From Sunxiuqinia sp965230765 (GTDB lineage: Bacteria > Bacteroidota > Bacteroidia > Bacteroidales > Prolixibacteraceae), in NCBI GenBank assembly GCA_965230765.1, contig CBDDLR010000001.1:1984001-2048000 (forward strand): a DNA stretch of 64,000 nt, given 5' to 3'. Numbering within the stretch: position 1 is the stretch's first letter; each line of letters opens with the position of its first letter. Under the pieces are notes generated by a model that saw nothing but the letters and a program-made list of their open reading frames with translations, did no database searches and was not told the DNA's origin. Of the stretch, positions 9,453 through 18,786 are shown one piece after another. Position numbers and translations under genes: made by a program.

Positions 9453-9470
9453 TAGTTGGTAGTGCAACTA
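9453..9470. promoter_or_regulatory. Inverted-repeat operator, probable MarR binding site
   Basis: TAGTTG and CAACTA form perfect 6-bp arms separated by 6 bp, 13 bp upstream of the marR start codon. An 18-bp palindrome with arms one helical turn apart, at the promoter of a marR-RND operon, is the expected autoregulatory operator layout. Binding is inferred. Confidence 0.6.
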
Positions 9471-9483
9471 ATTTTAGAAAGCC

Positions 9484-9957
9484 ATGAAAATTCCTATAAC
9501 TTTTTTGATCTATCAGGCAAGTAGGGCTATCCATTTGCATCTAAATAAGGCGTTGAGTGAGAATGGCTTACCATTGCTTATTGAGCAGTGGCCTGTGTTG
9601 ATGGAGATTGTACATAATAATGGGATTTCTCAGCAAGAATTGGCAAATAGAGTTGGAAAAAACAAAACAACTTTGACACGTATTTTGAATACACTTGAAA
9701 AGAACGGTTTCATTCGAAGAGAAACTTCAACTGTTGACAAAAGGAGCAAGTTGTTGTATCACAATGATGAGGCTGAAGAGATAAGTCCAAAGATTATTGA
9801 GGTGTTAAAGGAACAAAGCCTGGAAATATTGAAAGGACTTGAAAGCGATGCGGAAGAGGGAATGCGTGAAGGATTGGACGTGGTATTCAGGAATTTAAAC
9901 TGTGAGTTCAATTTTTTAAATATAAAATATTCATATAAACAAAATCAAAAGCCATGA
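9484..9957 (+). CDS. MarR-family transcriptional regulator
   Basis: A 157-residue winged-helix regulator. Residues about 30-100 form the MarR DNA-binding core: LPLLIEQWPVLMEI, the recognition helix region ISQQELANRVGKNKTTLTRIL, and the wing RRETSTVDKRSKLLY containing the family's D-x-R-S. Helices at both ends would form the dimer interface. It overlaps the downstream adaptor gene by 4 bp (ATGA) and is divergent from nadB. It probably represses its own efflux operon through the inverted repeat at 9453-9470 and releases it on binding a toxic small molecule or lipid; the ligand is unknown. Confidence 0.92.
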   Translation: MKIPITFLIYQASRAIHLHLNKALSENGLPLLIEQWPVLMEIVHNNGISQQELANRVGKNKTTLTRILNTLEKNGFIRRETSTVDKRSKLLYHNDEAEEISPKIIEVLKEQSLEILKGLESDAEEGMREGLDVVFRNLNCEFNFLNIKYSYKQNQKP

Positions 9958-11081
9958 ATTGGAGAAAAATTACGTTTGTTGTGGTAGGGCTGATTGTATT
10001 GCTTGGAGGGGCAGCAGCTTTATCAGCATTGTTTAGTTCTATGAAACCTGAACCGCCACGGATGCCTGACACAGAAATTAAGCGCTATGTGAAAGCTCAG
10101 CCCGTAGTTTATTCTGAAGTTACCTCATCAGTTATAGCTGAAGGAAGGGTGGTTTCCAGTATGGAAGTCTCACTGGTTTCTGAAGCTTCTGGTAAAATTG
10201 AGCCCGGTAAAGTGGCCTTAAAGAAAGGAACATCGTTTAAAAAGGGAGACCTGATTGCTACCATTTACAAAGACGAGGTTGAACTGGCTCTGAAAGCCAG
10301 GAAAAGCCTTTTTCTGACTAGTTTTACCAACATGTTGCCGGATATCAAAATTGATTATCCGGAAGATTATCCAAAGTTTCAGCAATTTTTTAATGATGTG
10401 AACCTTGATGAAGCCTTGCCAGAGATGCCAGTTTCATCAAATGAGAAAGTGAAAATTTTTCTTTCCAGTAGAAACATCCTTAGCGAATATTACGGTATTC
10501 TTCAGGATGAAAAACGCCTGGAAAGACACTCGTTTGTGGCTCCTTTTGATGGGGCATTTACTCAGGTTAATTATGAAGTTGGGGCTTTTGTTAATGTAGG
10601 GGGTATGATTGCCAGAATGATTCGGACTGATCAACTTGAGATTGAAGTTCCAGTAGAAAATGGAAAGAGCAAATGGATTAAGATTGGTGACAAAGTAACA
10701 GTTCTTGGAACTGATGGCGCTTCGGAGCTAAACGGAAAGGTTGTTCGGAAATCCGGATTTGTTGATGAAGGCACGCAATCGCGGAGCATTTTTGTAAAAG
10801 TAGCTGTGAAAAAGGGCGATGAACTACTGACTGGTGAATACAAAAAAGTATTGTTCAGTGGTCAAAATATAGCCGAGGTAATGGAAATGCCCAGGAGCGC
10901 AGTATTTAATACCAATGAAGTTTTTACCGTTGTTGATGGACGACTAAAGAAGCAGACGATTAATGTTGTCAAGGTAAATGATAAGACTTTAATATTTAAT
11001 GGGATAGGGTCTGGTGAGGAGCTTGTGGTTGAGCCGCTGATCAATGTGAAGGATAACCTTGCAGTAGAAATTATCCGATAG
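9954..11081 (+). CDS. RND efflux periplasmic adaptor (membrane fusion protein)
   Basis: A 375-residue adaptor linking the RND pump to its TolC-type outer-membrane channel. One N-terminal hydrophobic segment (about 8-28) anchors it; no lipobox Cys is visible. Residues about 55-110 (EGRVVSSMEVSLVSEASGKIE...VALKKGTSFKKGDLIATI) are the first half of the lipoyl/barrel-sandwich domain. Its second half is near 190-220 (FVAPFDGAFTQVNYEVGAFVNVGG), followed by a beta-barrel and a membrane-proximal domain. The helical hairpin between them is short. Start overlaps marR by ATGA. Confidence 0.92.
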   Translation: MNWRKITFVVVGLIVLLGGAAALSALFSSMKPEPPRMPDTEIKRYVKAQPVVYSEVTSSVIAEGRVVSSMEVSLVSEASGKIEPGKVALKKGTSFKKGDLIATIYKDEVELALKARKSLFLTSFTNMLPDIKIDYPEDYPKFQQFFNDVNLDEALPEMPVSSNEKVKIFLSSRNILSEYYGILQDEKRLERHSFVAPFDGAFTQVNYEVGAFVNVGGMIARMIRTDQLEIEVPVENGKSKWIKIGDKVTVLGTDGASELNGKVVRKSGFVDEGTQSRSIFVKVAVKKGDELLTGEYKKVLFSGQNIAEVMEMPRSAVFNTNEVFTVVDGRLKKQTINVVKVNDKTLIFNGIGSGEELVVEPLINVKDNLAVEIIR

Positions 11082-11112
11082 GGTTTATTGGACATAAATT
11101 GATAATTTGATT

Positions 11113-14100
11113 ATGAAAAGATTAGTCGAAATATTTGTAAGGTTTCCTTTTTATGCCAATCTGATTATTCTCATATTGGTAGTTGCAGGATTCCTTAGCA
11201 TGGTTTCCATGAAGATGTCCTTCTTCCCGGAAACGAAATCGAAATTCATTTTTGTGACGGTGTATTATCCCGGTGCTTCTCCCGTGGAGATGGAGGAGGG
11301 GGTCACATCGAGAATTGAAGAAGCGGTACGGGGCATTGTAGGTATTCGTGAAATAACCTCCACTTCATCTGAAAACTTCACGAGGGTAAGCATTGAGACT
11401 ACCGGGGATTATAATATTGACGAAACATTGATGGATGTAAAAAATGCTGTTGATGGTATCTCGTCGCTTCCTACTGCTGCTGAACGACCGATTGTTTTTA
11501 AGCAGCGAAACACGACCTGGGGAATGTTTATGCGCGTAACAGGCGATGTGGATTTGGTTACACTGAAGGAATATGCGCAGCAAATTGAGGAAGACTTTAT
11601 GGCTTCTGGTGTCATGTCGCAGGTGAGTATCTCCGGATTTCCTCCCTTGGAAATATCTGTTGAAGCCAAAGAAGAGACCCTTTTGCGATATGGCATTACA
11701 TTCGATCAACTGGCACAGGCTATTTCAAGCAACAACAGGGATGTCTCCGGGGGCTTAATCCGCTCACAGGAAGAAGAACTTCTGATTCGATTACGGTCAA
11801 GGAGTTCAGATGCCAATAAGATTGGGGACATTGTGCTGAAAGCCAACACCGATGGTGGTATTATTCGCATTAGGGATGTTGCTGAAGTAAAAAAGAAATT
11901 CGCCGATGAGCCAACAAAGGTACTGACCAAAGGTAAACCGATGGTTTCAATTACGGTCAATAAACTGATTGAAGAGGACTTGGAGGAAATTACAGAATAT
12001 GCCCAAAACTATTTGGAAGAATTTAATGCAAAGGATTTGGGTGTGCGCCTCGAAATGAGTTACTCTTTTCTTGAAATGCTTCGTGCCCGATTACAGTTGC
12101 TGTATGAAAATGGTCTTATCGGGTTGGTGCTGGTCGTACTTTCCCTGGCACTGATGCTTAGTTTTAGGTTGTCACTCTGGGTAGCGTGGGGTATTCCTTC
12201 TGCATTCCTGGCCATGTTTATTGTGGCCAACATGGTAGGTGTTACCATTAATATGATATCCTTGTTTGGGATGATACTCGTGATCGGTATTCTCGTTGAT
12301 GACGGAATTGTAATCGGTGAAAATATTTTCCAGCATTTTGAGGCCGGAAAGGGGCCAATGCGAGCCGCTATTGACGGTACGATGGAGGTAATGCCGGCTG
12401 TTGTTACTTCTATTTCAACTACCATCGTTGCATTTACCCCACTGTTTTTCCTTACCGGGCAGATGGAGTTCCTTCAGGAAATGGCATTTGTAGTAAGTAT
12501 AAGTTTAGCCTTTTCGCTTATTGAGGCATTTTTTGTTCTTCCGGCCCACCTCGGTAATCGGCATGTGTTAAGTGAACGATCGCTTCGACAAAAAGATAGC
12601 GGTTTGAAGAAATACACTGAAGGTTTCTTTACATGGTTGCGTAACTATGCTTACGACAGGGTGTTGAGATTAATTCTTGAATGGCGCTACATAGTCATTG
12701 GTATACCAATTGCCTTGTTCCTTATAACTGGAGGTCTTATTGGAGGGCAAATAATAAAAACCACCATTTTCCCACGCCTGGAATTTGACCAGTTTAACAT
12801 TGATATGGCGTTTACACCTGGTTCTGGAGAAAAGCAAACCATGGAACACCTGGAGAAATTCGACAAAATCATATGGGAAATCAATCAGGAGTTGATGGAA
12901 GAACGTGGAGATACAGTTGATATTATCGATAATTGTTACCTGGTCTTGGGATCAGCATTTAATGGACAGGAAACAGGTTCACACGCTGGTAGTATGCAGG
13001 TTTTTCCAAGAAATCCGGAAGAAACAGGGATAAGTACTTATGAAATTGTAAACCTGGTTAGGGAGAAAATTGGAGTTGTGCCGAAAGCTGAAAAGTTTAC
13101 TATTGGCGGACAAACCCGGTTTGGGAAACCGGTATCGGTATCACTGCTGGGGCGTAATCTCGAAGAGATAAGAAAAAGTCGGGATTTCCTGGTTACTAAA
13201 CTGGAAGAAATGCCTCAGTTAAAAGATGTAGTCGATAACAATGCACTGGGGAAACAAGAGGTGAGATTGAACCTTAAACCAAAAGCATACATGCTAGGTT
13301 TAAACGAAGCTTTTATTGCCAATCAGGTGCGCCAAGGGTTTTACGGTGGTCAGGCCCAACGCTTACAGGAAGGTAGGGATGAGTTGCGCGTTTGGGTCCG
13401 TTATCCTTCGAGTGACAGAATGCGACTTGGACAATTGGAACGAATGAGGATTAAAACGCAAGTAGGGGAATTTCCATTGACCGAGCTGGCTGACTATCAC
13501 CTGGAGCGAGGCCCGGTTAGTATTCAGCGGTACAACGGGAAACGTGAAATCCGGGTAAGTGCAGATTTGTCTGATCCGGACGCATCGGTAACTGCAATAT
13601 TGGAGCAAGTAAGGGCTGAAATAATTCCCGAGATTGAAGCAAGATATCCTGGAATCTCAATCGAGTTTCAGGGGCAGTCGCGCGAGAGCCAGCGAAATGT
13701 GGGTGATATGATGGCCGCTTTTCCAATTGCTTTTGGTGTTATTATCATACTCCTGATGATCAATTTCAAATCGTTTGAACAGCCTTTCCTGATCCTGATA
13801 ATGATCCCATTGGCAATTTTAGGATCAGTATGGGGGCATGGTATTCATGGTAAACCAGTGTCGCTGCTCAGCCTTTGGGGAATTGTCGCGCTCACGGGGG
13901 TAATTATTAATGATGCCGTGGTATTCCTGGCAAAATATAATCTTCTGATTACTCAGGGGAAGAAAGTTGCCGAAGCAATTATTGAGGCTGGAAAAACGCG
14001 TTTACGCCCAATTTTACTAACCACCTTGACAACTTCCCTGGGGTTGTACCCATTAATTCTTGAGAAAAGTTTCCAGGCACAATTCCTTATTCCAATGGCA

Positions 14101-14328
14101 ATTTCACTGGTTTATGGTGTAGCAATCGGTACCCTGTTTATTCTGCTATTCTTCCCGGCATTAATAATGGTTCTTAACGACTTTAGAAGAGTGGTTAGAC
14201 AACTCTGGACAGGAAGGAAGATCAAGCCTGAACATGTTGAAATAGCCTACTTGCATAGTTTAAGGGAGATTGGGGCTGAAGAAAGAAAAGCGCAGCAAAA
14301 ATTAAAAGAATCTCAAAGCAAAAATTAA
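11113..14328 (+). CDS. RND-family efflux permease (AcrB/HAE1-like)
   Basis: A 1071-residue inner-membrane proton-driven exporter. The layout is the RND duplication: TM1 (about 12-35), a large periplasmic loop, TM2-6 (about 330-500) with GMILVIGILVDDGIVIGEN carrying the adjacent Asp pair of the proton relay, then TM7, a second periplasmic loop and TM8-12 (about 865-1025, with GVIINDAVVFLAKYN). I start at the ATG 11113 rather than the in-frame TTG at 11107. It is the middle of a regulator-adaptor-pump-channel operon. Homology is to the multidrug/hydrophobe branch, not the metal branch; substrate unknown. Confidence 0.94.
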   Translation: MKRLVEIFVRFPFYANLIILILVVAGFLSMVSMKMSFFPETKSKFIFVTVYYPGASPVEMEEGVTSRIEEAVRGIVGIREITSTSSENFTRVSIETTGDYNIDETLMDVKNAVDGISSLPTAAERPIVFKQRNTTWGMFMRVTGDVDLVTLKEYAQQIEEDFMASGVMSQVSISGFPPLEISVEAKEETLLRYGITFDQLAQAISSNNRDVSGGLIRSQEEELLIRLRSRSSDANKIGDIVLKANTDGGIIRIRDVAEVKKKFADEPTKVLTKGKPMVSITVNKLIEEDLEEITEYAQNYLEEFNAKDLGVRLEMSYSFLEMLRARLQLLYENGLIGLVLVVLSLALMLSFRLSLWVAWGIPSAFLAMFIVANMVGVTINMISLFGMILVIGILVDDGIVIGENIFQHFEAGKGPMRAAIDGTMEVMPAVVTSISTTIVAFTPLFFLTGQMEFLQEMAFVVSISLAFSLIEAFFVLPAHLGNRHVLSERSLRQKDSGLKKYTEGFFTWLRNYAYDRVLRLILEWRYIVIGIPIALFLITGGLIGGQIIKTTIFPRLEFDQFNIDMAFTPGSGEKQTMEHLEKFDKIIWEINQELMEERGDTVDIIDNCYLVLGSAFNGQETGSHAGSMQVFPRNPEETGISTYEIVNLVREKIGVVPKAEKFTIGGQTRFGKPVSVSLLGRNLEEIRKSRDFLVTKLEEMPQLKDVVDNNALGKQEVRLNLKPKAYMLGLNEAFIANQVRQGFYGGQAQRLQEGRDELRVWVRYPSSDRMRLGQLERMRIKTQVGEFPLTELADYHLERGPVSIQRYNGKREIRVSADLSDPDASVTAILEQVRAEIIPEIEARYPGISIEFQGQSRESQRNVGDMMAAFPIAFGVIIILLMINFKSFEQPFLILIMIPLAILGSVWGHGIHGKPVSLLSLWGIVALTGVIINDAVVFLAKYNLLITQGKKVAEAIIEAGKTRLRPILLTTLTTSLGLYPLILEKSFQAQFLIPMAISLVYGVAIGTLFILLFFPALIMVLNDFRRVVRQLWTGRKIKPEHVEIAYLHSLREIGAEERKAQQKLKESQSKN

Positions 14329-14332
14329 TCGA

Positions 14333-15622
14333 ATGAAACGAATTCAAATAACTATATTTTTTGCCTTTCTGGCTTTTACCTTGGTGGCGCAGGAAAAACT
14401 TAGTTTGGAAAATGCCATAACGAAGGCCCTGGAAAATAATTACGACATGGTAATTACGAGGCAAACCCAGCAAATTGCAGAGCTAAACAATAATTGGGGG
14501 ACAGCCGGTCGGTATCCATACATTGGGTTAACGCTTGGAAGTGATAACACGATAAACAATAATGAAACAGAGGATTTTGCGCAGAACCGTTTTTCAGCAG
14601 GGGTGAATTTAAACTGGACAATCTTTGATGGTCTTTCAGTCCGTATAAACAAACAGCGTTTTGAGGAGCTTGAAAGCTTATCAAAGCACAATACTGCTAT
14701 TATGGTTGAAGGCACGATCCAGTCTGTTGTGTTGGCTTATTATTCAATTTTATTGGAGAAAGAAAGCCTTGAAGTTCTTCAGGAGTTGATGAGTCTTTCG
14801 CAAGATCGATATCGTCAGGTAGAAGAGCGAAAAGACTTTGGTAGTGCTGTCACGTTTGATGTACTTCAGGCTCAAAACGCCTACTTAACCGATAAAACAA
14901 ACTATCTATCCCAGGAAGTGGCATATAAAAACGCATTGCGTGATTTAAACTTTCTTATGGGGGTAAAAGAGTTTGAGAAGTATGAATTAACTGAAGGGTT
15001 TGAAGCAAAACCAGCAGATTATGTTTTAGCCGACTTGCACCAGCAATTGAAAAGCAACAACAAAGCATTAAAAAACCAGTACATCAACCAGAACCTACTG
15101 GAGAATGCTGTTGCTGCTGCAAAAAGCAGTTACTATCCGAGTGTGAACCTTGTAGCAGGTGGTGGTGTGAACCGGACCCGAATGGATTTTGATGTTCGAG
15201 GGGAAAGTTGGGAAAATTCTTCCAATTTATATGGAAACCTGACTTTGAGTTATAATCTGTTTAGTGGAGGTAATCGGAAGCGTGCATTGCAAATTGCAAA
15301 GATTGAACAGGAAAGTGGTACGGTAGGTTTGGAGCAAATGCATCATGATTTAGGAAACAAACTGAACAATTTGTACGAGTTTTACCTGGTAAGAAAAGAG
15401 TTGCTAAATGTTGCCGAAGAAAACCTGGAAGCGGCGAAATTAAATCTTCAGATTGCCTCTGAAAAATACGAGGCTGGATCGATTAATTCGTTCAATTTTA
15501 GGGATGTGCAGCTAATTTACCTAAATGCTGCGCAACAACAGCTGCAAGCAATTTACAACTTTATTGATACACATACATCACTGCTTAGGATGACAGGAAC
15601 GATCATTCAACAGTATGAATGA
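14333..15622 (+). CDS. TolC-family outer-membrane efflux channel
   Basis: A 429-residue outer-membrane factor completing the tripartite pump. Signal peptide with cleavage near TLVAQ (residue 20), then two structural repeats of the OEP family, each with long helices (for example LSLENAITKALENNYDMVITRQ and ENLEAAKLNLQIASEKYEAGSINSFNFRDVQ) and paired beta strands (LNWTIFDGLSVR, LSYNLFSGGNRKR). Length is typical. It begins 4 bp after the pump gene and is followed by a strong terminator, so it is the last gene of the marR operon. Confidence 0.93.
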   Translation: MKRIQITIFFAFLAFTLVAQEKLSLENAITKALENNYDMVITRQTQQIAELNNNWGTAGRYPYIGLTLGSDNTINNNETEDFAQNRFSAGVNLNWTIFDGLSVRINKQRFEELESLSKHNTAIMVEGTIQSVVLAYYSILLEKESLEVLQELMSLSQDRYRQVEERKDFGSAVTFDVLQAQNAYLTDKTNYLSQEVAYKNALRDLNFLMGVKEFEKYELTEGFEAKPADYVLADLHQQLKSNNKALKNQYINQNLLENAVAAAKSSYYPSVNLVAGGGVNRTRMDFDVRGESWENSSNLYGNLTLSYNLFSGGNRKRALQIAKIEQESGTVGLEQMHHDLGNKLNNLYEFYLVRKELLNVAEENLEAAKLNLQIASEKYEAGSINSFNFRDVQLIYLNAAQQQLQAIYNFIDTHTSLLRMTGTIIQQYE

Positions 15623-15665
15623 GTCATCCTAAAATAGGTTGACAGATTTTTAATGATATTTATAG

Positions 15666-15708
15666 AAAGAGGCCGTCTCAAAAAAACTAGTTCTGAGACG
15701 GCCTCTTT
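15666..15708. terminator. Strong hairpin terminator between convergent genes
   Basis: A perfect 15-bp inverted repeat, arms 15666-15680 (GGCCGTCTCA core) and 15694-15708, with a 13-nt loop and A/T-rich flanks on both sides. It sits between the convergent TolC and DUF1080 genes and should end transcription in both directions. Confidence 0.9.
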
Positions 15709-15730
15709 TCTATTTCTAAATGGCCTATGC

Positions 15731-16507
15731 CTATAATTCTTTAATCTTAATATTTCTGAACCAAACATCATCTCCGTGATCCTGAACACCAAAGTAACCT
15801 TCTTTGGCAACGTCAGCAAAATTCTCGTTTAGTTTTGGAAATTTACTTTTTGCAACCATTGCTTTCCAGTCATCGGTCCAAAGGTGGTATTCAACAACAG
15901 AAACACCATTTTGCTTGTGTACCACAGTTCCGTTGTACACGATAACCTCTACCTGGTTCCATTCACCAACTGGTTTTGCATTTTGCGGTTCCGCAGGAAT
16001 CATGTCGTACAAAGAACCTGCCTGACGGTTTCCAGCGATACCTAAATTAGCATCGATGTGCTTCACGTTATCCAGTATTTGCATCTCAGGTGCAGTTTTA
16101 TAAATTGGCCATCCATCAATTTCCTGTCCAAGGTAGAAAATGCCCGAATTGCCTCCTTCGCTGAGTTTCCATTCTAATTTCAGATGGAAGTTTGAAAACT
16201 TTTTGTCATAAATAATGTCGCCACCATCATCTGCACCGGCTTCTCCTTGTCCCGATCCTTTGCAATGAATGGTTCCGTCAACAATAACCCACCCGGTTGG
16301 GAAATCTGTTTTGTTGTAGCTCCTCCAACCTTCAGAATTTTTGCCGTTGAAAAGAAGTACCCAGCCATCTTCTTTTTCTTTTTCAGTTAGTGTGTTGTTT
16401 TCAATAACTTCTTTTTTTTCTACATTTTTAGCTATTTTTTGCCCACCCGTACAGGCAATAAAAACAAGGAAAGAAGCAGCAAGCAAGAATGAAAAAAATC
16501 GTTTCAT
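15731..16507 (-). CDS. DUF1080 (3-keto-disaccharide hydrolase-like) lipoprotein
   Basis: A 258-residue lipoprotein (lipobox FIACT, Cys19) with one DUF1080/LamG-like beta-sandwich, about residues 45-257. Characteristic motifs are GWVLLFNGKNSEGWRSY at the start, the NSGIFYL and MQILDN segments in the middle, and the closing GYFGVQDHGDDVWFRNIKI. Some family members hydrolyse 3-keto-glycosides; others bind carbohydrate. It is monocistronic and convergent with the efflux operon. Activity on a particular sugar cannot be read from the sequence. Confidence 0.88.
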   Translation of the reverse strand: MKRFFSFLLAASFLVFIACTGGQKIAKNVEKKEVIENNTLTEKEKEDGWVLLFNGKNSEGWRSYNKTDFPTGWVIVDGTIHCKGSGQGEAGADDGGDIIYDKKFSNFHLKLEWKLSEGGNSGIFYLGQEIDGWPIYKTAPEMQILDNVKHIDANLGIAGNRQAGSLYDMIPAEPQNAKPVGEWNQVEVIVYNGTVVHKQNGVSVVEYHLWTDDWKAMVAKSKFPKLNENFADVAKEGYFGVQDHGDDVWFRNIKIKEL

Positions 16508-16799
16508 GATAATTCTCGAATTTTAGGTTAATATTAAATTTAAGTTGATTTGCGAATAATTGCTTACGAATTTAAATAAAAAACTTCAGTTTTTTTGATA
16601 GTACAGGCATTCCTTTAGTCAGAAGCACTGAATATTGGGTTGAAGAATGAACAAGATGAAAAATAACAAGTTTTTATTCATGAAATCAGGGAGTTGCAAA
16701 TTGAACTGCCAAAAAGTATAAGAATTGATGAATAGTTTTATTAATTTCGATATCCAAATGATGTTTTCATCATATTTGAATCAATAAAGAAGAATTATT
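16508..16799. other. Intergenic region between DUF1080 gene and pfkA
   Basis: A 292-bp AT-rich divergent spacer. A CATATTTG sequence at 16771-16778 is one base from the TAnnTTTG box and could serve pfkA. I see no ORF, repeat or strong hairpin. Confidence 0.4.
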
Positions 16800-17840
16800 A
16801 TGAGCAACAAAAAACCAAAACGAATTGGAATATTGACTGCCGGTGGTGATTGCCCTGGATTGAATGCAGCAATACGAGGAGTAGGAAAAACGGCCATTGT
16901 TGAATATGGAATGGAAGTATTGGGGTTTAATGCAGGTTATACCGGTTTAATCAAGAAAGAATATACTGAATTAAAGGAATCTGACCTATCAGGCATCCTA
17001 ACCCTTGGCGGAACTATTTTGGGAACATCACGAGAAAAACCATATAAATTTGCCAATCAGGGAGATACAGATAAGCCTGGGCTCATCAAAAAGAATTATT
17101 CAGAGTTAGGCTTGGATGCGATTGTTTGTATAGGTGGAAACGGAACAATGAAAACAGCTAACCGCCTAAGGCAGGAAGGACTAAATGTTATTGGTATTCC
17201 AAAAACCATTGATAATGATGTGTGGGGTACCGATGTGACTTTTGGGTTTGACTCTGCACTACAGATTGCAACCGAAGCGATAGACCGATTGCACACAACA
17301 GCCAACTCGCATCAGCGTGTTATGATTATTGAGGTAATGGGGCACCATGCAGGGTGGATTGCATTATATGCCGGAATGGCCGGGGGTGGTGACATTATTC
17401 TGGTGCCAGAATTGGAGTACAATATCCGTTCAGTTTGTAAAAAAATTGAAGAGCGTTACGAAAGCAATAAAACCTATTCAATTGTTGTGGTAGCCGAAGG
17501 AATTAAGCACCCAAAAGGGGTTTCTGCGGCAACGCATATTGCCGAAGCCATTCAAACATACACCGGAATTGAAACCCGTGAAACAGTATTGGGTTACATA
17601 CAACGTGGAGGAAGCCCCACTCCGATGGACCGGATACTTGCTACACGTTACGGAGCTTTTGCAGCACAATGTATTGCAGAAGAAAAGTTTGGTACCATGG
17701 TTGCTTTAAAGAATAACCTGCTAACAGCTGTTTCATTAAATGAAATTAGCGATAAACTGAAGCTTGTACAAAAAGATAATTCGTTAATTGCAAAAGCTCG
17801 TCGAATGGGTGTTTCCTTTGGGGACGAATACCTGAAGTAA
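16800..17840 (+). CDS. pfkA: 6-phosphofructokinase
   Basis: Phosphorylates fructose 6-phosphate to fructose 1,6-bisphosphate in glycolysis. The 346-residue protein has the PFK fold with GGDCPGLNAAIR (15-26), the phosphoryl-donor loop GGNGT (112-116), the catalytic loop PKTIDND (134-140, Asp138 the likely base), and the substrate segments VMGHHAGW and GYIQRGG. The Gly of the donor loop (as in ATP enzymes, where PPi enzymes carry Asp) together with a Lys before TIDND resembles the mixed ATP-using subgroup. Asn114 replaces the usual Asp of GGDG. ATP is the more likely donor, but this is inferred. Monocistronic with its own terminator. Confidence 0.93.
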   Translation: MSNKKPKRIGILTAGGDCPGLNAAIRGVGKTAIVEYGMEVLGFNAGYTGLIKKEYTELKESDLSGILTLGGTILGTSREKPYKFANQGDTDKPGLIKKNYSELGLDAIVCIGGNGTMKTANRLRQEGLNVIGIPKTIDNDVWGTDVTFGFDSALQIATEAIDRLHTTANSHQRVMIIEVMGHHAGWIALYAGMAGGGDIILVPELEYNIRSVCKKIEERYESNKTYSIVVVAEGIKHPKGVSAATHIAEAIQTYTGIETRETVLGYIQRGGSPTPMDRILATRYGAFAAQCIAEEKFGTMVALKNNLLTAVSLNEISDKLKLVQKDNSLIAKARRMGVSFGDEYLK

Positions 17841-17863
17841 TTTTTTTTCTGAAAGGATAAAAT

Positions 17864-17897
17864 AGCCCTGTTCATCAATAGAAGGATAGGGCTTTTT
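17864..17897 (+). terminator. Rho-independent terminator after pfkA
   Basis: AGCCCT (17864-17869) pairs with AGGGCT (17888-17893), followed by a run of T. It lies 24 bp past the pfkA stop. Confidence 0.75.
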
Positions 17898-17947
17898 TTA
17901 TTATACTTGGCAATGATAAACAGTGGCTTATAAGTAAACGATAAAAT

Positions 17948-18715
17948 ATGAATATAAAATTATTATCGCTAGTTTTTTTAGTCCTAGTAGTTGGGTTAAG
18001 TGAAAAAATAGAAGCTCAAGAACCTGACCTTTATAAAAATATGTATACACACGAGCTACTAAGTAAAACTGAATATACTAATCTGGTTGGGTCGTTACTT
18101 ATGGATTATCCGGATTCAATCCGTCATGACTTACATTTAGGAATAAAATTTCAATCATTAATTGACTCAAATGGTTTTAAAATTAGACCATTTAAATACG
18201 AAATTAGAATTGGAACTGAGTATACAGTCAGGGCGCTTAAATATGAGAAAATAGGAATGGAGCTAAACACAAGAAATTTTCTTACTATTGATGGCGATAG
18301 TGTCGCAATTGGTGGAAAGCAAACAAAGCCGACATTAATTAACCTGTGGTTTATCGGGTGCAGGGGTTGTGTTGCCGAAATACCTGCATTAAACCTACTA
18401 AGAGATAAGTATTCTGATAGAGTTAACTTTATTGCTATAACATATGATGATGATTTGGATGTTAAAGAGTTCGTTAAGAAAAAAGAATTCAATTTTCAAC
18501 AGGTTGCAAGTAGCAATTTTAATGGCTCTGGTACAAGTATTAAGGATTATATAAAAAAAATAGGAAGTTATCCTTACCCAGAAAATATATTTGTAGATAG
18601 AAATGGAATAATAAGATATATTGAAGGGGGATTATCCCACGGAGAGGATTTAGAAAAAATAATTAAACATTTTGAATTAATTTTAGAAGAATTACTTTCA
18701 CCAACAAAAATTTAG
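17948..18715 (+). CDS. Secreted TlpA-like thioredoxin-fold protein with CRGC active site
   Basis: A 255-residue exported protein with a signal peptide (about 1-23, no lipobox). An N-terminal region of about 80 residues is unrecognised. The thioredoxin-like domain (about 105-250) has the redox pair Cys138-Arg-Gly-Cys141 in a NLWFIGCRGCVAEIP context, and the cis-proline region reads YPYPENIFVDRNG. It probably works as a periplasmic thiol-disulfide reductase; CRGC differs from the CGPC of the other TlpA proteins in this window. No operon partner: pfkA upstream is terminated and the next gene is convergent. Confidence 0.8.
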   Translation: MNIKLLSLVFLVLVVGLSEKIEAQEPDLYKNMYTHELLSKTEYTNLVGSLLMDYPDSIRHDLHLGIKFQSLIDSNGFKIRPFKYEIRIGTEYTVRALKYEKIGMELNTRNFLTIDGDSVAIGGKQTKPTLINLWFIGCRGCVAEIPALNLLRDKYSDRVNFIAITYDDDLDVKEFVKKKEFNFQQVASSNFNGSGTSIKDYIKKIGSYPYPENIFVDRNGIIRYIEGGLSHGEDLEKIIKHFELILEELLSPTKI

Positions 18716-18786
18716 GTCATTTTGTGGGTAGTAATAATTTTGAATGTTGTGACAACTAACAAAAATTATAGCGACAAAAAAATAAA

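Noticed and set aside
11107..11112. TTG start for the RND permease gene giving two extra residues
   Set aside because: The ATG at 11113 gives the standard MKRLVEIF start, and TTG adds nothing conserved.
14222..14715. Minus-strand ORFs opposite the pump/TolC junction
   Set aside because: They are antisense shadows of well-supported RND and TolC genes and show no domain or signal.
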